64,000 bases of DNA from Granulicella sapmiensis (GCA_026225395.1 JAMFSR010000022.1:1-64000), one strand, 5' to 3'. Shown: positions 43,381 through 52,214, counted from the first letter of the stretch. Translations and numbers: made by a program. Notes: generated by a model from the letters alone, not told the origin.

Positions 43381-43683
43381 CTAGCGACAACAACAGCCCG
43401 CCAAGCAACAGGCGCCGCCGGCAATTGAGGGAATAATCGTAAGTTCGTCGTCGGCCTTCACGGGCGAATCTTCCTTGCCCGGAAGATAGCGGACGTCGTC
43501 CTCGTTCAGGTAAACGTTCACAAAGGAACGCAGCTTGCCTTCAGGCGTATACAGATTCGCCTGCATGGCCGGGTAAGTGGCAACCAGCGCCGCCAAACCC
43601 TCGTTGACGGTAGCGCCTTCCACGGACACAGTTTCCTGCTTGTCCGTAAACGCGCGCAACGGTGTTGGAATGTGAATCTTCAT
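43381..43683 (-). CDS. CysO/MoaD-like sulfur carrier with Cys-rich tail
   Basis: This 100-residue beta-grasp protein resembles ThiS/MoaD/CysO: I-P-T-P-L-R-A-F-T at the start and D-D-E-L-T-I-I-P-S-I-A-G-G near the end. After the diglycine the gene encodes ten more residues, A-C-C-L-A-G-C-C-C-R, with five Cys. The active form needs a terminal Gly-Gly, so the tail must be removed, plausibly by the JAMM protease encoded 15 nt upstream. The reading frame was checked across the tail. It is likely the sulfur donor for CysM. Confidence 0.85.
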   Translation of the reverse strand: MKIHIPTPLRAFTDKQETVSVEGATVNEGLAALVATYPAMQANLYTPEGKLRSFVNVYLNEDDVRYLPGKEDSPVKADDELTIIPSIAGGACCLAGCCCR

Positions 43684-43698
43684 TGCTTCAATTATCTC

Positions 43699-44160
43699 TC
43701 AGTCCGGTTCGATCGAAATCTCCTGCTCTACAAACGCCTTATCGTCCTCGCTCGTTCCGGTCAGGAGAAAGCTCTTCGTGATCGTCGCGCGCCCGGTGAT
43801 CTTGTCACCATCGGTGGCGGTTATCACATATGCACACCCAAACCAGTGCGCCTCGGCAAAATCCGTCTTCGACCACATCGCCGGGTGGTCCGGATGCGAG
43901 TGATAGAACCCCAGAATATCCAATCCTGACTTCCGTCCTTCACGCTGCGCCCCAATCAGCTCCTGCGGCGCAATGTGGTACCGGTTGTGCGCCGAGTCCG
44001 TCCGCGTGTTGCCGGCCTTGATCAGCATCCAAACCTCAAGATCCTCGCCGATGTTTTTCCCGAGCATGATGCCGCAACACTCGTTCGGATACGTCTGCTC
44101 GCCATGCTGCCGAATGGCCGCATGTACCTCCGGTGAAACCACAAGACGTCCCATGCTCAA
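43699..44160 (-). CDS. mec: JAMM-family metalloprotease (Mec-like)
   Basis: This 153-residue zinc protease has the JAMM motif H-S-H-P-D-H-P-A-M-W-S-K-T-D and an upstream Glu in Y-P-N-E-C-C-G-I. Its Mycobacterium relative Mec releases cysteine from the CysO-cysteine adduct. Here it is 4-nt coupled to cysM and just ahead of the carrier gene. It may act twice: first trimming the carrier's Cys-rich tail, then freeing cysteine. The first activity is inference. Confidence 0.88.
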   Translation of the reverse strand: MSMGRLVVSPEVHAAIRQHGEQTYPNECCGIMLGKNIGEDLEVWMLIKAGNTRTDSAHNRYHIAPQELIGAQREGRKSGLDILGFYHSHPDHPAMWSKTDFAEAHWFGCAYVITATDGDKITGRATITKSFLLTGTSEDDKAFVEQEISIEPD

Positions 44161-45137
44161 CGAGTCCCCAACTTCTCAGCCAACGCCGCATCGCCGTCAG
44201 CCGGCTCCGTCCAGAAACGTTCGCTCAAATACTTATCTGCCGAGTCGCACAGGATCGTAGCTACAACCGCCTCGCGCCCCGCCTTCGCCTCAGCCTCGGC
44301 AACCTCCAGCGAAGCCGCAACCGCCGCCGCCGCCGAAACTCCAATCAACAACCCTTGGTTCTTGCCCAGCCACTTCGCCATCGCATAAGCCCGCTCGGTG
44401 GCCATATCGATGTTCCAGTCCGCCAGCTTTGGGTCATAGATCGGCGGCACAATCGCCGTCGCCATATGCTTCAAGCCCTCAAGCCCGTTGAACGGCGAAT
44501 CCGGCTGCATCGAAACGCATTTGATCTTCGGATTCAGCTCCCGCAGCCGCCGCGTAGTGCCCATAAACGTGCCGCTGGTTCCCAGCGACGCCACAAAATG
44601 CGTCACGGTGCCTTCGGTCTGCTTCCAGATCTCATTCGCCGTGCCGTAATAATGCGCCCGCCAGTTGTTATCGTTCCCGTACTGGTCGGCATAGAAGTAC
44701 TTCTCCGGCTGCTCGGCGGCAAGCTTCCGAGCCATTCGGATCGCCCCATCGGAACCATCCGCCGGATCGGTCCAGATCACCTCAGCGCCATACGCCGTTA
44801 GGATCCGCTTCCGCTCCACTGACACATTCGACGGCATGCACAATACCACCGGAAAGTGCTGCGCCGCTCCAAGCATCGCATACGCAATGCCCGTATTGCC
44901 CGAGGTCGCATCCAGCAGCGTCTTACCCGGCCCCAGCTGCCCGGACTTCTGCCCCGCCGCCACAATCGACGAAGCCGCGCGGTCCTTCACGCTGCCGCCC
45001 GGGTTCATCCACTCCGCCTTACCCACGATCTGCACGCCCGGCAGATGCGCCGAAAGCCGGTCCAGCCGCACCAGCGGCGTATTCCCGATGCGCTCCAGCA
45101 GCGTTGTTCCCAACAAGTTTGTCTCAGTTGCTGTCAT
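44157..45137 (-). CDS. cysM: Cysteine synthase (CysM-like)
   Basis: This 326-residue PLP enzyme has N-P-G-G-S-V-K-D-R-A (Schiff-base Lys, about 51), T-S-G-N-T-G-I-A and G-T-S-G-T-F-M-G phosphate-binding loops. It is of the CysM/O-phosphoserine-type branch judged by its partners; in Mycobacterium the equivalent uses a thiocarboxylated CysO as sulfur source. It is the first gene of the four-gene minus-strand set. Confidence 0.9.
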   Translation of the reverse strand: MTATETNLLGTTLLERIGNTPLVRLDRLSAHLPGVQIVGKAEWMNPGGSVKDRAASSIVAAGQKSGQLGPGKTLLDATSGNTGIAYAMLGAAQHFPVVLCMPSNVSVERKRILTAYGAEVIWTDPADGSDGAIRMARKLAAEQPEKYFYADQYGNDNNWRAHYYGTANEIWKQTEGTVTHFVASLGTSGTFMGTTRRLRELNPKIKCVSMQPDSPFNGLEGLKHMATAIVPPIYDPKLADWNIDMATERAYAMAKWLGKNQGLLIGVSAAAAVAASLEVAEAEAKAGREAVVATILCDSADKYLSERFWTEPADGDAALAEKLGTR

Positions 45138-45164
45138 GATCTCAACTTCTTCAGAAGTAACAGT

Positions 45165-45614
45165 TTAGCTTGCGCCAATACCCATCTGACTCAGATGGTG
45201 CGAAAGATGATTCACATAGTCCGTAGCCAGAAATTCGAGCGTGACAGGATTATCCGCCCCGATCCGGCACGTCGTTTTCAGCTTCTTCTCCGGCAGATGC
45301 GCAATCACATGCGCCAGAAAGCGGTTATACGCGCTCCACAGGCTCACCAGGTGCGGCCAGTTCGCCTGCTGGAAGTGCTGCGCCCGCACGTTCCCATTCT
45401 GGTCGTATCCCGGAAAATTCAACGACTCCTGCAAACTCGCCCGCACAAACCGCTGATGATTGTTCGAAGCCGAATCAATCAGGTGGCCCAGAAGCTGCTT
45501 ACGCGACCATCCACCCGCCAGAACGGGCTCGATGCTCAACGAATCGTCCACTTCCGCCAGCACGGGCGTGGCTTTGTCGACGAGGCTCAAAAGCTTGTGG
45601 CTCAGTGCTTTCAT
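45165..45614 (-). CDS. DinB-like four-helix protein
   Basis: This 149-residue protein carries the DinB/YfiT-like metal-ligand pattern: H-L-I-D-S-A-S-N-N-H in the second helix and Y-V-N-H-L-S-H-H-L near the end. Related proteins are metal-dependent thiol transferases (bacillithiol or mycothiol S-transferases) or of unknown role. It ends 27 nt upstream of cysM in the same orientation, which hints at a thiol link. Confidence 0.83.
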   Translation of the reverse strand: MKALSHKLLSLVDKATPVLAEVDDSLSIEPVLAGGWSRKQLLGHLIDSASNNHQRFVRASLQESLNFPGYDQNGNVRAQHFQQANWPHLVSLWSAYNRFLAHVIAHLPEKKLKTTCRIGADNPVTLEFLATDYVNHLSHHLSQMGIGAS

Positions 45615-45784
45615 GGCGTTTCCTCCGTGGCGATCTGTCCCGTTCGATTGAAGCGTCCCGCGCCAATGTGCGACAGTTAGAAGCGCGACCGTTATGGGCG
45701 CGATCGTTGAATGCGCGACCGTGAGTTGAGTTTAACCCGAACACGCCGGCGTGTAACTTCCCGGCTGGGGCAAAGAGAGTTTGA

Positions 45785-46204
45785 ATGGCAAAGACGAAAA
45801 AACAACCTACCTTCGACGAAGTAATGTCCGCCCTCGGTAATGAACGGTTTGATGTCTCGCCCGCGGGCGAAGGTGCAAATCGTGCAGCCGGCGCCCGCCG
45901 TGTCAGCAAATACGGCGTCGCCGCCGAGGTAGCCCAGAGCACCGAAACCGGCGCGCCCGTGCGCTTATTGGCCAAGCCCGGCCTGCTCGTCAACGGCGAA
46001 ATCTCTCGCCTGCTCGACCGCGGCTACCAAAAGTTCTTTAAAACTTCGACCCTCGAAATCCCCGCCACCGCCGACGGGCTGCGCAGCATCCACAAGTTTT
46101 CCGAAGAGCTCAAGGAAGCCACCGGCGCCCAGGAAATGTACAACGAAGCCCTCGGCACCACCAGCGACACCTACATGTACGACCGAGTAAAGGGTAGAGA
46201 GTAA
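45785..46204 (+). CDS. Conserved hypothetical protein
   Basis: This 139-residue soluble protein is basic at the start (A-K-T-K-K-Q) and acidic-helical at the end. Segments such as K-Y-G-V-A-A-E-V-A-Q and G-Y-Q-K-F-F-K-T look globular. I recognise no family. Its stop overlaps the next gene's ATG (TAATG), so they are co-translated. Confidence 0.72.
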   Translation: MAKTKKQPTFDEVMSALGNERFDVSPAGEGANRAAGARRVSKYGVAAEVAQSTETGAPVRLLAKPGLLVNGEISRLLDRGYQKFFKTSTLEIPATADGLRSIHKFSEELKEATGAQEMYNEALGTTSDTYMYDRVKGRE

Positions 46205-46893
46205 TGTTTTGGACCGGCCGGGTCATGCGTGCTGCGGGCTGCAGCCTTATCGCGGCTGGCCTCTGTTGGTTGGCAGCCGCACAGACCGATGTCAAATATG
46301 CCCCTGCGACGCAGATTCCCATAGATCGTATGGCCGACAGCTACTCCATCTACCAGTTGGTGCTGCCGGGCAACGCCATCGAATGGAGCAATGTGCCCCG
46401 AACGCAGTGGCTGTTACAGGACGTGACAACGGCCAAGCCCATATCGGTGGAGTGCGACACATCGGGAATGACAGATCTGCCCAAAGCGGTTACAGCTCCT
46501 GCTGATCGCAAGGCGGAATGGGACGAGGTCCTGCAGGACTTCGCAGAGCATTGCCATGATCGATACCAACTGGATCCTGCCAATTTGCAGTTAGCCCTGC
46601 CAGTACGCCTTATGGATGAGGCCGCGCAGGCTCGCTATTGGAAGGGTGTGGCCGGGTTTATGCCATCCAGGCAAAGCATCATGCAGACGCCCCCCACACC
46701 GGATGAATTCAAGGGAGCAGCTGGTTTGCACAGCTTTTCCGCGGTTTACTTCAACCGGAGGCACACACTGGCTGCGGTGTATTTTGGAATGGGTTGCGGC
46801 TCACTGTGCGGCAACTGGACATGGGTTGTGCTGGAAAAGACCGTTGGCGGATGGAAGCGCCTGCCTTGGGTGCATGTAACCACGATGTCCTGA
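46204..46893 (+). CDS. Secreted hypothetical protein
   Basis: This 229-residue protein has a signal peptide (about 1-27, ending A-A-A-Q). The mature part has two internal Cys pairs, including G-C-G-S-L-C-G-N-W-T-W, which suggests disulfides. No family recognised. It is coupled to the preceding gene and converges with rsmI, ending 2 nt before it. Confidence 0.72.
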   Translation: MFWTGRVMRAAGCSLIAAGLCWLAAAQTDVKYAPATQIPIDRMADSYSIYQLVLPGNAIEWSNVPRTQWLLQDVTTAKPISVECDTSGMTDLPKAVTAPADRKAEWDEVLQDFAEHCHDRYQLDPANLQLALPVRLMDEAAQARYWKGVAGFMPSRQSIMQTPPTPDEFKGAAGLHSFSAVYFNRRHTLAAVYFGMGCGSLCGNWTWVVLEKTVGGWKRLPWVHVTTMS

Positions 46894-46894
46894 T

Positions 46895-47812
46895 TCAGCT
46901 TTTCGCCCGCTGCCACTCCCGGTAAGCGTCACTCTTCCCAATCCCCCGGGCCTTCGCCACCCGCTTCAGCGCATCCTTCTCGCTCAACCCCTCACCCGCC
47001 ATCAACCCCCGGACCTCCGCCACCAGACTCACCCCACCAGCACCTTCAGCCGTACTAGCCTCCGCAAGAGGCCCCAGCAGCAACACCATCTCTCCACGCA
47101 CACTAGGCCGCGCATTCAACTCCGCCAGCAGCCCTCCCGCCGTCCCGCGCAAAAACTCCTCATGCAGCTTCGTCAGCTCCCGAGCCAGCACAACCCTCTG
47201 TGCCGCCCCGAACACCGAGACCACATCCTCCAGCGCGCCCACAATCCGGTGCGGCGTCTCATACACAATCTGCGTAGCCGCATCCTCGGCCCCAGCGCCC
47301 CGCATCCCAGCCAGCAAACCCTCCAGAAACGTCCGCCGCGCGCCCTCCTTCGACGGCAAAAACCCGCAGAACGCAAACCGCTCCGAAGGCAGCCCGCTAG
47401 CAATCAACGCACTCAGCGCCGCATTCGCCCCAGGAATCGGATACACAGCCACTCCCGCCGCAATGGCCTCCGCCGCAATCATCGCCCCCGGATCGGCAAT
47501 TCCCGGCATCCCCGCATCGCTCACTACGGCAATCTTTCCGCCCACCCGCAACGCTTCAAGCAACTCACCCGACCGAGCCCCCTCGTTATGCATGTGATAG
47601 CTCACGGTCGGCGTCTTTATCCCAAAATGCCCCAGCAGCTTCGCCGTCTGCCGCGTATCCTCACACGCAATCCGATCCGCCGACCGCAGCACCCTAAGCG
47701 CCCGCAGCGTAATATCCTCAAGATTCCCAATCGGCGTAGCCACCAAATACAAGCCCGGCGCAAGCGGCTTCTCCGCCGACCGCAGCGACTCCTCCGCTAA
47801 GTCGCTACCCAC
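46895..47812 (-). CDS. rsmI: 16S rRNA 2'-O-ribose C1402 methyltransferase
   Basis: This 305-residue SAM-dependent tetrapyrrole-methylase-fold enzyme has Y-L-V-A-T-P-I-G-N-L-E-D-I-T (22-35), E-D-T-R-Q-T, V-S-D-A-G-M-P-G-I-A-D-P-G and P-I-P-G-A-N-A. It methylates C1402 in the decoding centre. It starts with GTG directly after the stop of the upstream S2P-like gene. RsmI is chromosomal housekeeping. Confidence 0.94.
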   Translation of the reverse strand: MGSDLAEESLRSAEKPLAPGLYLVATPIGNLEDITLRALRVLRSADRIACEDTRQTAKLLGHFGIKTPTVSYHMHNEGARSGELLEALRVGGKIAVVSDAGMPGIADPGAMIAAEAIAAGVAVYPIPGANAALSALIASGLPSERFAFCGFLPSKEGARRTFLEGLLAGMRGAGAEDAATQIVYETPHRIVGALEDVVSVFGAAQRVVLARELTKLHEEFLRGTAGGLLAELNARPSVRGEMVLLLGPLAEASTAEGAGGVSLVAEVRGLMAGEGLSEKDALKRVAKARGIGKSDAYREWQRAKS

Positions 47813-48970
47813 CTAATTCCGCTCCTGGTTCTCGCGGATCTCCGTCCTCAGCCGAGTCTGCTTCACCTGGTGTACCGCCCGCGAAAGGCTCTGCGGCGTC
47901 AGAATTCCCAGCATCGCATCATCCTCCACCACCGGGATAAACTCACTCGCTCCCAGCGACGCCGCCCGCCGCAGCGCCAGCACCACTTTCTCGTCCGGAG
48001 CAGCTAGCTGCAGACTCCGCGTCATAACGCCCTGCAGATAGCTATCACCATTTGCCTGCAAATTGTCCGCAATCGTCTGCCGTGAAACCGATCCCACCAG
48101 CCTGTCGCCACGCACCACCGGAAACACATCCTGCAGGCTATGCACAGTACGTGCCAGCGCTCCCTGCAGCGTATCCGAGCTCGACAGCAGTGTGAACTCC
48201 GTCAGCATCACATCGCTCACCAGAATCGCGTCTGCATCGTTTTCGTTCAGCGCCTGTCCAGCCTTGATGTGCGCTCCCAACAACAGAAACCCGCCCAGCA
48301 GGATCAGCCACAAATTCAGCGGCCAGTAGCTCATCAGCAGAAAGCCCGCCAGCAGCAGCGCAATCGCCAGTCCCGTCCCCAGCCCAAACGCCGGTGTCGG
48401 CGTCCTCGTCCCCGCAGCCCGCACGCCTTTATCCTGCGCTCCCTTGCCCGCGCGCTGCCGAAACATCTGCCGCGAAGGCACCGTGGCCGTCGGCAGCAGG
48501 TTGATCGCCCCCATCACAAACTGCAGCCAGATAAAGCTGCGCAGAATGTGACTCATCGAAATCCACGGCTGTGCCAGCATCGGCACCTGCGGATCGATCG
48601 CATAACTCAGCCCCATCAGCAGGAAGCCCATCGTAAAGTTCGCAATCGGGGCCACCAGCGTCACTGGCTTCGGCAACGTCGCCGCTCCTGGAGTCCCCGG
48701 CGCCCGCTGCACCAGCGCCATTACGCCTCCCACAGGCAGCAGAAACAGCGCCCGCAGCCTCAGCTCCGAATAAGCCACCGCAATCGTCCGCGCCACTTCC
48801 CGCACCACTACGGCAAACAGCAGCCCTAGCCAAAGCCCTGTCCCGCGCACCGGGCTCCCCGTCACAGCCAGCGAGTAAGCCACCGCCAGCGCCAGCAAAA
48901 GCGGAAACGAAATATGAATACGCAGGTCGATGCCAAAGAACCTGCCGATCGGAATCGACGAACGAAGCAT
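47813..48970 (-). CDS. Inactive site-2-protease homologue with CBS pair
   Basis: This 385-residue protein follows the M50/SpoIVFB plan: I-P-I-G-R-F-F-G-I-D near the start, L-L-P-V-G-G-V near 77, A-P-I-A-N near 110, and N-L-L-P near 155, then two CBS domains (about 250-370). The metal site is gone: the HExxH position reads R-E-V-A-R (57-61) and the downstream D-G-G region reads T-A-T-V-P-S-R. It should be a membrane pseudoprotease, perhaps binding nucleotides through CBS. ATG at 48970 matches the family start and lies 47 nt from divergent rsmD. Confidence 0.82.
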   Translation of the reverse strand: MLRSSIPIGRFFGIDLRIHISFPLLLALAVAYSLAVTGSPVRGTGLWLGLLFAVVVREVARTIAVAYSELRLRALFLLPVGGVMALVQRAPGTPGAATLPKPVTLVAPIANFTMGFLLMGLSYAIDPQVPMLAQPWISMSHILRSFIWLQFVMGAINLLPTATVPSRQMFRQRAGKGAQDKGVRAAGTRTPTPAFGLGTGLAIALLLAGFLLMSYWPLNLWLILLGGFLLLGAHIKAGQALNENDADAILVSDVMLTEFTLLSSSDTLQGALARTVHSLQDVFPVVRGDRLVGSVSRQTIADNLQANGDSYLQGVMTRSLQLAAPDEKVVLALRRAASLGASEFIPVVEDDAMLGILTPQSLSRAVHQVKQTRLRTEIRENQERN

Positions 48971-49017
48971 GAGCAATTGTAGGCCGGGAGCGCCCGCGCT
49001 GTACCCTTGAAGAAACA

Positions 49018-49584
49018 ATGCGCATCATTGCCGGGAAATTCCGCTCCAGAGTTCTCCAGGCCCCCAAGGGCCTCGAAACCCGCCCCACCAGCGATCGCCT
49101 CCGCGAAACGCTCTTCAACATCCTCTCGCCGCGCATCGAAGGCGCCAAATTCGCCGACCTCTACGCCGGCTCCGGCGCCGTCGGCATCGAAGCCCTCAGC
49201 CGCGGCGCCGACTTCGTCTGGTTCGCCGAGCGCGAACCCAAAGCCACCCTCGCCATCCGCGCCAACGTCGCCGCGCTTAAGCTCCAGGGTGGCTACGCCA
49301 TCGAAGACCGCAGCGTTGGCAAGCTGCTCAACGGCATGGTCCAAAACGCCCGCTCCATGGACATCGTCTTCCTCGACCCACCCTACGAATCCGGCGACGA
49401 GTACCGCGCCACCCTCGACTTCCTCGCCCACAACCACGAGACGATCCTCGCCCCCAACGCCATCGTCATCGCCGAGCACTCCCGCAAGCTCCCACCCAGC
49501 GAAAAGCACGGCGCCCTCACCCGCTACCGCCTCCTCGAACAAGGCGACGCCGCGTTAAGCTTCTACGCCATCGCGCAGGAATAA
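49018..49584 (+). CDS. rsmD: 16S rRNA m2G966 methyltransferase
   Basis: This 188-residue protein has R-I-I-A-G-K-F-R-S-R-V-L at the start, R-P-T-S-D-R-L-R-E-T-L-F-N, SAM site D-L-Y-A-G-S-G-A-V-G-I-E-A and catalytic D-P-P-Y-E. It makes m2G966 in 16S rRNA. It diverges from the S2P-like gene. Confidence 0.94.
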   Translation: MRIIAGKFRSRVLQAPKGLETRPTSDRLRETLFNILSPRIEGAKFADLYAGSGAVGIEALSRGADFVWFAEREPKATLAIRANVAALKLQGGYAIEDRSVGKLLNGMVQNARSMDIVFLDPPYESGDEYRATLDFLAHNHETILAPNAIVIAEHSRKLPPSEKHGALTRYRLLEQGDAALSFYAIAQE

Positions 49585-49669
49585 CCCAGCCACCGCGTCC
49601 GCCCCTTCGCGAAACTACGCTCTTCACTTTGCGAACTTCGCGTCAGGGCTTTTGTCTTGCGTTCCCACC

Positions 49670-50341
49670 TTACTGCGGATGCGCCGTCAGAAACTTCGTA
49701 TACTCCGCATCCAACCCCGTCATAAACGAGTTCACCAGCAGCAGCTGCCCCTGCAGGATATTGATTCTGTCGATGATCGTCCGCGTCTCTTCGGGTGTCG
49801 GGTCCGGGTCACTGTCCTTCATGCCCAGAAACGGCGCGAGCGCCACCATCGCATCGCGAGCAGCCGACTTTTCGCTGTCCGCCAGCAGGTCCTGCATCGT
49901 GTAGATCGAGGAAAAATCTTCCGCCTCGTCATAGGGCATATAAGAAAGCGCACCCGTCGTCTGCGCGGTCCTCCACGCCACGTTATCGAACGTCCGTATG
50001 CCAAAGCTGATCTCGAGGGCGCCCTGCTTCGGAAACTTCTTGGTCTTCAGGAACTCCTTCAGCACATCCACATCGTGCGATAGCTGATCCTGCCTCTTCT
50101 TCAGGTCCGTCAAAGTGTTCGGCATGCCCTTCGCATTGGACGCAATCTCAGCTCTCATGCTCGCCGCCGCATCATGCGCCAGGTGCCTGTGATGCTGCCA
50201 CTCCACCGCGCCTTCCAGGCTCAACGCAATCAGCAAACCAATCGTGATCGTAAACAGATGAATCGCAAAGTCACGCACACCATGCGGGGTTTCATGCGGG
50301 GGATGGACATCAAGCACCGGGCTCACCTCGTCAAGTTTCAT
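49670..50341 (-). CDS. Single-pass membrane protein, unknown function
   Basis: This 223-residue protein has one membrane helix (about residues 26-45, F-A-I-H-L-F-T-I-T-I-G-L-L-I-A-L) after a short N-terminus, and a helical extracytoplasmic domain with coiled-coil character (D-L-K-K-R-Q-D-Q-L-S-H-D-V-D-V-L-K). Similar small one-helix proteins recur in Acidobacteriota and Xanthomonadales. Function unknown. Confidence 0.72.
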   Translation of the reverse strand: MKLDEVSPVLDVHPPHETPHGVRDFAIHLFTITIGLLIALSLEGAVEWQHHRHLAHDAAASMRAEIASNAKGMPNTLTDLKKRQDQLSHDVDVLKEFLKTKKFPKQGALEISFGIRTFDNVAWRTAQTTGALSYMPYDEAEDFSSIYTMQDLLADSEKSAARDAMVALAPFLGMKDSDPDPTPEETRTIIDRINILQGQLLLVNSFMTGLDAEYTKFLTAHPQ

Positions 50342-50400
50342 ATCAAGCCTAGCCTAGCAAACGCTCCCATTCTTTCCCATGCCACCTCATCGTCAACCGA

Positions 50401-51088
50401 TCAAACGGTAAGCAACTCTTCGTAAAAGCCGCCGATCTGGTTCGTTCTATAGACGAAGTGGATCTCCAGAATCCAATGCCGTTTCTGGCCGTGTTCATCC
50501 AGTGAGCGCATCGCCAGATGGCTCTTCGGATGGACATACAGCGTCACTTGTCGTCAGCAATTCGTTCGTGAGGGAATTGCCCGATGAGATGCCCGGCGAT
50601 GGGGCCGCCAAACTCCCAGCCGTATTTTTCCGCCAGCGACTCGGCATAGCGAAAGAGCTCGCTGCTGGTGATCTCCGGATGCTCCTTGAAATATTGCTTA
50701 CCGTCCGCGAACGCCGACTCGATGTCCTCACGCATCTTGAGTTTCAGCGGATCGGAGCCAAGAACAAACGTCCGTCCAAAATCCGCTTCCCACTGCTCGA
50801 AGACCGGGCCGAGATCAAGGAAGAGAATATCGTCCTCACCGAGGGTAAGGTCCGGAGGGTTCTCCGCATACGGAAGAAGAGTGTTCCTGCCAGCGCGAAC
50901 GATTCGCTTATGCCAGTAGGTTGTGATTCCATACATCTCCTGCGCAAGTGCGTAGATTTCGGCGTGAGGCTGTTCTCGGTGATGCCCGGACGAATCAGCC
51001 CGCGAGCTTCTACTTCATGAAACAGTGCTTCTGTTTTGGTCTGAGCTTCCAGAAGCTCCGCGGCACGTTCCTCTTCCGTCACTGCCAT
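50401..51088 (-). pseudogene. M24-family metallopeptidase, two frameshifts
   Basis: Three minus-strand frames together make one M24 (methionine aminopeptidase/Xaa-Pro) protein. Frame 1 gives A-V-T-E-E-E-R-A-A-E-L-L up to I-T-E-N-S-L. After a one-base loss near 50970 the second frame continues A-E-I-Y-A-L-A-Q-E-M-Y-G-I-T-T-Y-W-H-K. After a second one-base loss near 50549 the third frame reads V-T-L-Y-V-H-P-K-S-H-L and ends E-E-L-L-T-V-stop at 50401. The metal ligands lie in the middle frame (D-L-G-P, G-H-L-I-G). It is a decayed gene unless the sequence has errors. Confidence 0.85.
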
Positions 51089-51158
51089 TCTCGACTCCAC
51101 GAAGAGATTGTCCGGGCGTTGCAGATAGGAACCCGGCATCAGGTTCTACTCTATAGCT

Positions 51159-51488
51159 ATGTCAGATCCCCGACCCCACGTGAACGGAATCGACCTCGAC
51201 GCTCAGACCCGTTGCATGCATTACAGCAAGCCCATAGACGTCATCGCGATCAAGATGAAGTGCTGCGACGCCTACTACGCGTGCAAGGAATGCCATGACG
51301 CCTTAGCCGGTCATGCGATCGAGGTTTGGGCGAAGGCGGAATGGAACCAGCGTGCCATCTTGTGTGGAGTGTGCGGGAGCGAGCTGGCCATCACGCAGTA
51401 CCTGGAGTGTTCCAATCAGTGCCCGGGCTGTGGCGCAATGTTCAATCCGGGATGCCGCAACCACTATCGCTTTTATTTCGAGCAGTAA
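51159..51488 (+). CDS. CHY zinc-finger protein
   Basis: This 109-residue protein has the CHY finger array: T-R-C-M-H-Y, C-C-D-A-Y-Y-A-C-K-E-C-H, C-G-V-C-G, and C-S-N-Q-C-P-G-C-G ending with C-R-N-H-Y. The family includes yeast Hot13-like proteins and bacterial stand-alone fingers of unknown role; a zinc or thiol redox role is plausible next to msrB. It converges with msrB on a shared hairpin terminator. Confidence 0.88.
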   Translation: MSDPRPHVNGIDLDAQTRCMHYSKPIDVIAIKMKCCDAYYACKECHDALAGHAIEVWAKAEWNQRAILCGVCGSELAITQYLECSNQCPGCGAMFNPGCRNHYRFYFEQ

Positions 51489-51502
51489 CGAGACAACGGA
51501 AA

Positions 51503-51535
51503 AAGGACGCCCGTGCGGTGGGCGCAGGCGTCCTT
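51503..51535 (-). terminator. Hairpin terminator between convergent CHY-finger and msrB genes
   Basis: The perfect 9-bp stem AAGGACGCC/GGCGTCCTT flanks a GC-rich loop. On the minus strand it runs into a T-rich segment (TTTTTCC), so it ends msrB transcripts efficiently; it may also slow plus-strand transcription. Confidence 0.75.
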
Positions 51536-51555
51536 CAGAATGAGTCAGCGGCAAA

Positions 51556-52170
51556 TTACGCCGTCTTCACAAACCGCATCGCAGCCGAGTTCATGCAGTA
51601 GCGCAAGCCAGTCGGACGCGGACCGTCATCGAATACATGGCCGAGATGAGCGTCGCACTCACGGCACGAAACCGCAGTGCGCTCCATTCCCAAACTCATA
51701 TCGCGTATCTCGACAATGTTCTCCTTGGCGATGGGCTGCCAGAAGCTCGGCCATCCCGTACCGGATTCGAACTTGGTGTCCGAGCTAAAGACCGCGTTAT
51801 CGCAGCAGATGCAGCGATAAAAACCGCGGTCATGGTTGTTCCATGTGCTGCCAGTGTAGGGGCGTTCGGTGCCTTCTTTCCGGGCGACGTCAAAGGAGAC
51901 CGGCGCAAGCTTCTGCTTCCACTCCGCGTCAGATCGCACGACCTTCGGGATCGTCACTTTACCGGTCGGCTTTCCTGCGTCGGAAAACTGAATGATCGTG
52001 ACGTTCGCGGGACCGCCCGCAGCAGCAGCAAGAGATGGACGCCACACGGCAAGGCCGGCAACACCGGCTGCGCTAGCCGCAGTAATCAGGAACGTGCGGC
52101 GATTGGGGCGCTGCGTGGAAGAAACGCTGGGATTCGAAGGTTTGGACGGCTCGGGCAAATGGTTGGTCAT
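51556..52170 (-). CDS. msrB: Tat-exported peptide methionine-(R)-S-oxide reductase
   Basis: This 204-residue protein has a twin-arginine signal (N-R24-R25-T-F-L then a hydrophobic stretch to about 45). The MsrB domain (75-200) has zinc Cys120, 123, 169 and 172, substrate motif G-T-G-W-P-S-F, and catalytic Cys192 in R-Y-C-M-N-S. It repairs methionine-R-sulfoxide in periplasmic proteins. It ends the operon whose next gene upstream (a CcdA-thioredoxin fusion, 45 nt away) could supply electrons. Confidence 0.93.
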   Translation of the reverse strand: MTNHLPEPSKPSNPSVSSTQRPNRRTFLITAASAAGVAGLAVWRPSLAAAAGGPANVTIIQFSDAGKPTGKVTIPKVVRSDAEWKQKLAPVSFDVARKEGTERPYTGSTWNNHDRGFYRCICCDNAVFSSDTKFESGTGWPSFWQPIAKENIVEIRDMSLGMERTAVSCRECDAHLGHVFDDGPRPTGLRYCMNSAAMRFVKTA

Positions 52171-52214
52171 AAGGACTCCCTTACTAATACGAACACAACA
52201 GTTGGACGGATGTT

